Source: CAZJYI01 sp964550025
GTDB lineage: Bacteria; Verrucomicrobiota; Kiritimatiellia; UBA8416; CAYOBW01
DNA: 64,000 nucleotides
Assembly: GCA_964550025.1 (NCBI GenBank)
Contig: CAZJYI010000016.1
Span: 1-64,000 of the forward strand
Direction of reading: 5' to 3'
The notes beneath the pieces were generated by a model. That model saw only the letters and a program-made list of their open reading frames with translations. It was not told the DNA's origin and ran no database searches. Of the stretch, positions 63,311-64,000 are shown in pieces (position 1 is the first letter of the stretch; each line of letters begins with the position of its first letter). Both the position numbers and the translations under genes were made by a program.

Positions 63311-64000
63311 ATGCCCATCTACCAACGCCTTCTTTCTTCATGTGTTCTGATGTTGCCCCTGTTGACGGCAGGGGCGGAGCCGGGCGCCGGGAAGACCAAA
63401 GGGATCGTCGACTTCAAGCGGCCCGAGGACGCCGTGCAATTGGTCGGCCCAACCGGTTACACGCTGGTTCCCGAAACGACGGCTGAATGCCACTGGACCT
63501 TCAAGGATGGCGTGCTGACCGCGTCGCCGGTATGGGACAGTGTGGTTACCCCTCATGCATACCAGGACTTCCGCATGCATGTGGAATTCAACGTGAACAG
63601 CGTGCCGAACGCCACTCCCGAGAAGAACGGCAACTCGGGGGTCTACATACAGCAACGCTACGAAGTGCAGATCCTCAATTCCTACGGGGTGGCCGCCACA
63701 GACTACAAGAGCAGCTACTGCGGGAGTCTCTATCGCCAGAAGAAGCCGGACCAGGTGGTCTGCAAGCCGGCAGGTGAATGGCAGACCTATGACATCGTGT
63801 TTCGTGCGGCACGTTTTGTCGGCGACAAGAAGACGGAGAACGCCCGCATTACCGTGTATCAGAACGGACAGTTGATCCACGACGACTACGCACTGAAGCG
63901 TCAGACGGGCGCCGGCAAGAAAGAGGGACCCGAACCGCGCCCCATCAAGCTGCAGGGACATCACAATCCAGTACGCTTCCGCAATGTGTGGATACAGACG
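63311..64000 (+). CDS. Secreted DUF1080 (3-keto-disaccharide hydrolase-like) protein, C-terminus outside window
   Basis: ATG 63311 with AAAGGGGGAA upstream; signal peptide MPIYQRLLSSCVLMLPLLTAGA. The 230 residues present match DUF1080, a concanavalin-like jelly roll: WTFKDGVLTASPVWDSVVTPHAYQDFRMHVEFNVNS, NGNSGVYIQQRYEVQILNSYG, CGSLYRQKKPDQVVCKPAGEWQTYDIVFRAARF, ITVYQNGQLIHDDYAL, PIKLQGHHNPVRFRNVWIQ. Members are abundant in Planctomycetota and Verrucomicrobiota. Some act on 3-keto-glycosides and others are presumed glycan-binding or hydrolytic. Little seems to be missing, since the final WIQ strand is usually near the end of the domain. Confidence 0.93.
   Translation, partial: MPIYQRLLSSCVLMLPLLTAGAEPGAGKTKGIVDFKRPEDAVQLVGPTGYTLVPETTAECHWTFKDGVLTASPVWDSVVTPHAYQDFRMHVEFNVNSVPNATPEKNGNSGVYIQQRYEVQILNSYGVAATDYKSSYCGSLYRQKKPDQVVCKPAGEWQTYDIVFRAARFVGDKKTENARITVYQNGQLIHDDYALKRQTGAGKKEGPEPRPIKLQGHHNPVRFRNVWIQT

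Overview
The window is high-GC DNA that looks like a chromosome segment of a PVC-superphylum bacterium (Planctomycetota, Verrucomicrobiota, Kiritimatiellota or Lentisphaerota type). The case rests on gene content: a DUF1549/DUF1553 protein next to a DUF1501 protein and a PPC-domain protein, a formylglycine-type sulfatase, a DUF1080 protein, a FAD oxidoreductase with an N-terminal beta module, BlaI with an M56 peptidase, PQQ-propeller proteins, many large secreted proteins, and a C-terminal FYRV-type tail. The exact phylum cannot be fixed from the sequence alone.

Layout. 1-4330: the minus-strand N-terminal 1,322 residues of a giant secreted protein built from cysteine heptads (C-P-x-x-x-T-x); its C-terminus lies outside the window. 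4331-14077: a co-directional minus-strand block encoding a DUF1549/DUF1553 protein with an exceptional ~1,050-residue Ala/Lys/Gln coiled coil, a DUF1501 Tat protein, a PPC-domain protein and a Sir2 deacylase. Two copies of a GTACGAGTAC palindromic element sit in the intergenic gaps. 14078-14750: a large inverted repeat and a 54-codon DUF6132-like membrane protein with an in-frame TGA at the conserved Cys position, followed by a SECIS-like hairpin (candidate selenoprotein). 14752-24623: a methyltransferase/PQQ-propeller protein, a transglutaminase-like protein, a FAD oxidoreductase, and a BlaI/M56 pair in which the peptidase is fused to a secretin-type domain. 24790-39190: a 2,097-residue secreted protein, a GH-like/alpha-beta-hydrolase protein, a sulfatase, a GNAT-nucleoside phosphorylase fusion behind a leader with a terminator/antiterminator pair, and a PDZ/HEAT-type secreted protein.

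39230-40250: a minus-strand tRNA cluster (Ser, Ser, Asp-like, Tyr, Asn) in which at least two tRNAs are interrupted by GC palindromes, plus a structured small RNA with its own promoter and terminator. 40251-46772: housekeeping and accessory enzymes (DUF72, homocysteine S-methyltransferase, SAM methyltransferase, GNAT, CBM9-esterase lipoprotein) and a LysR remnant. 46829-50806: a compact operon of LexA-type repressor, N6-adenine DNA methyltransferase and HNH nuclease under a promoter that overlaps a CTG-N10-CAG SOS box. This is the best candidate for an undescribed defence-type system. 51036-56717: tandem paralogous serine-beta-lactamase-fold proteins around a small membrane protein, then an esterase remnant. 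57496-64000: RsgA, an S51 peptidase, a hypothetical protein, a frameshifted lectin-like secreted protein, an ADP-ribosylglycohydrolase and the start of a DUF1080 protein.

The genes suggest extracellular polysaccharide/sulfoglycan degradation with an elaborate secreted proteome. Regulatory features include three genes with the same -10/N6/ATG arrangement expected of leaderless transcripts, an autoregulated BlaI promoter, an SOS-type operator and a transcription attenuator.
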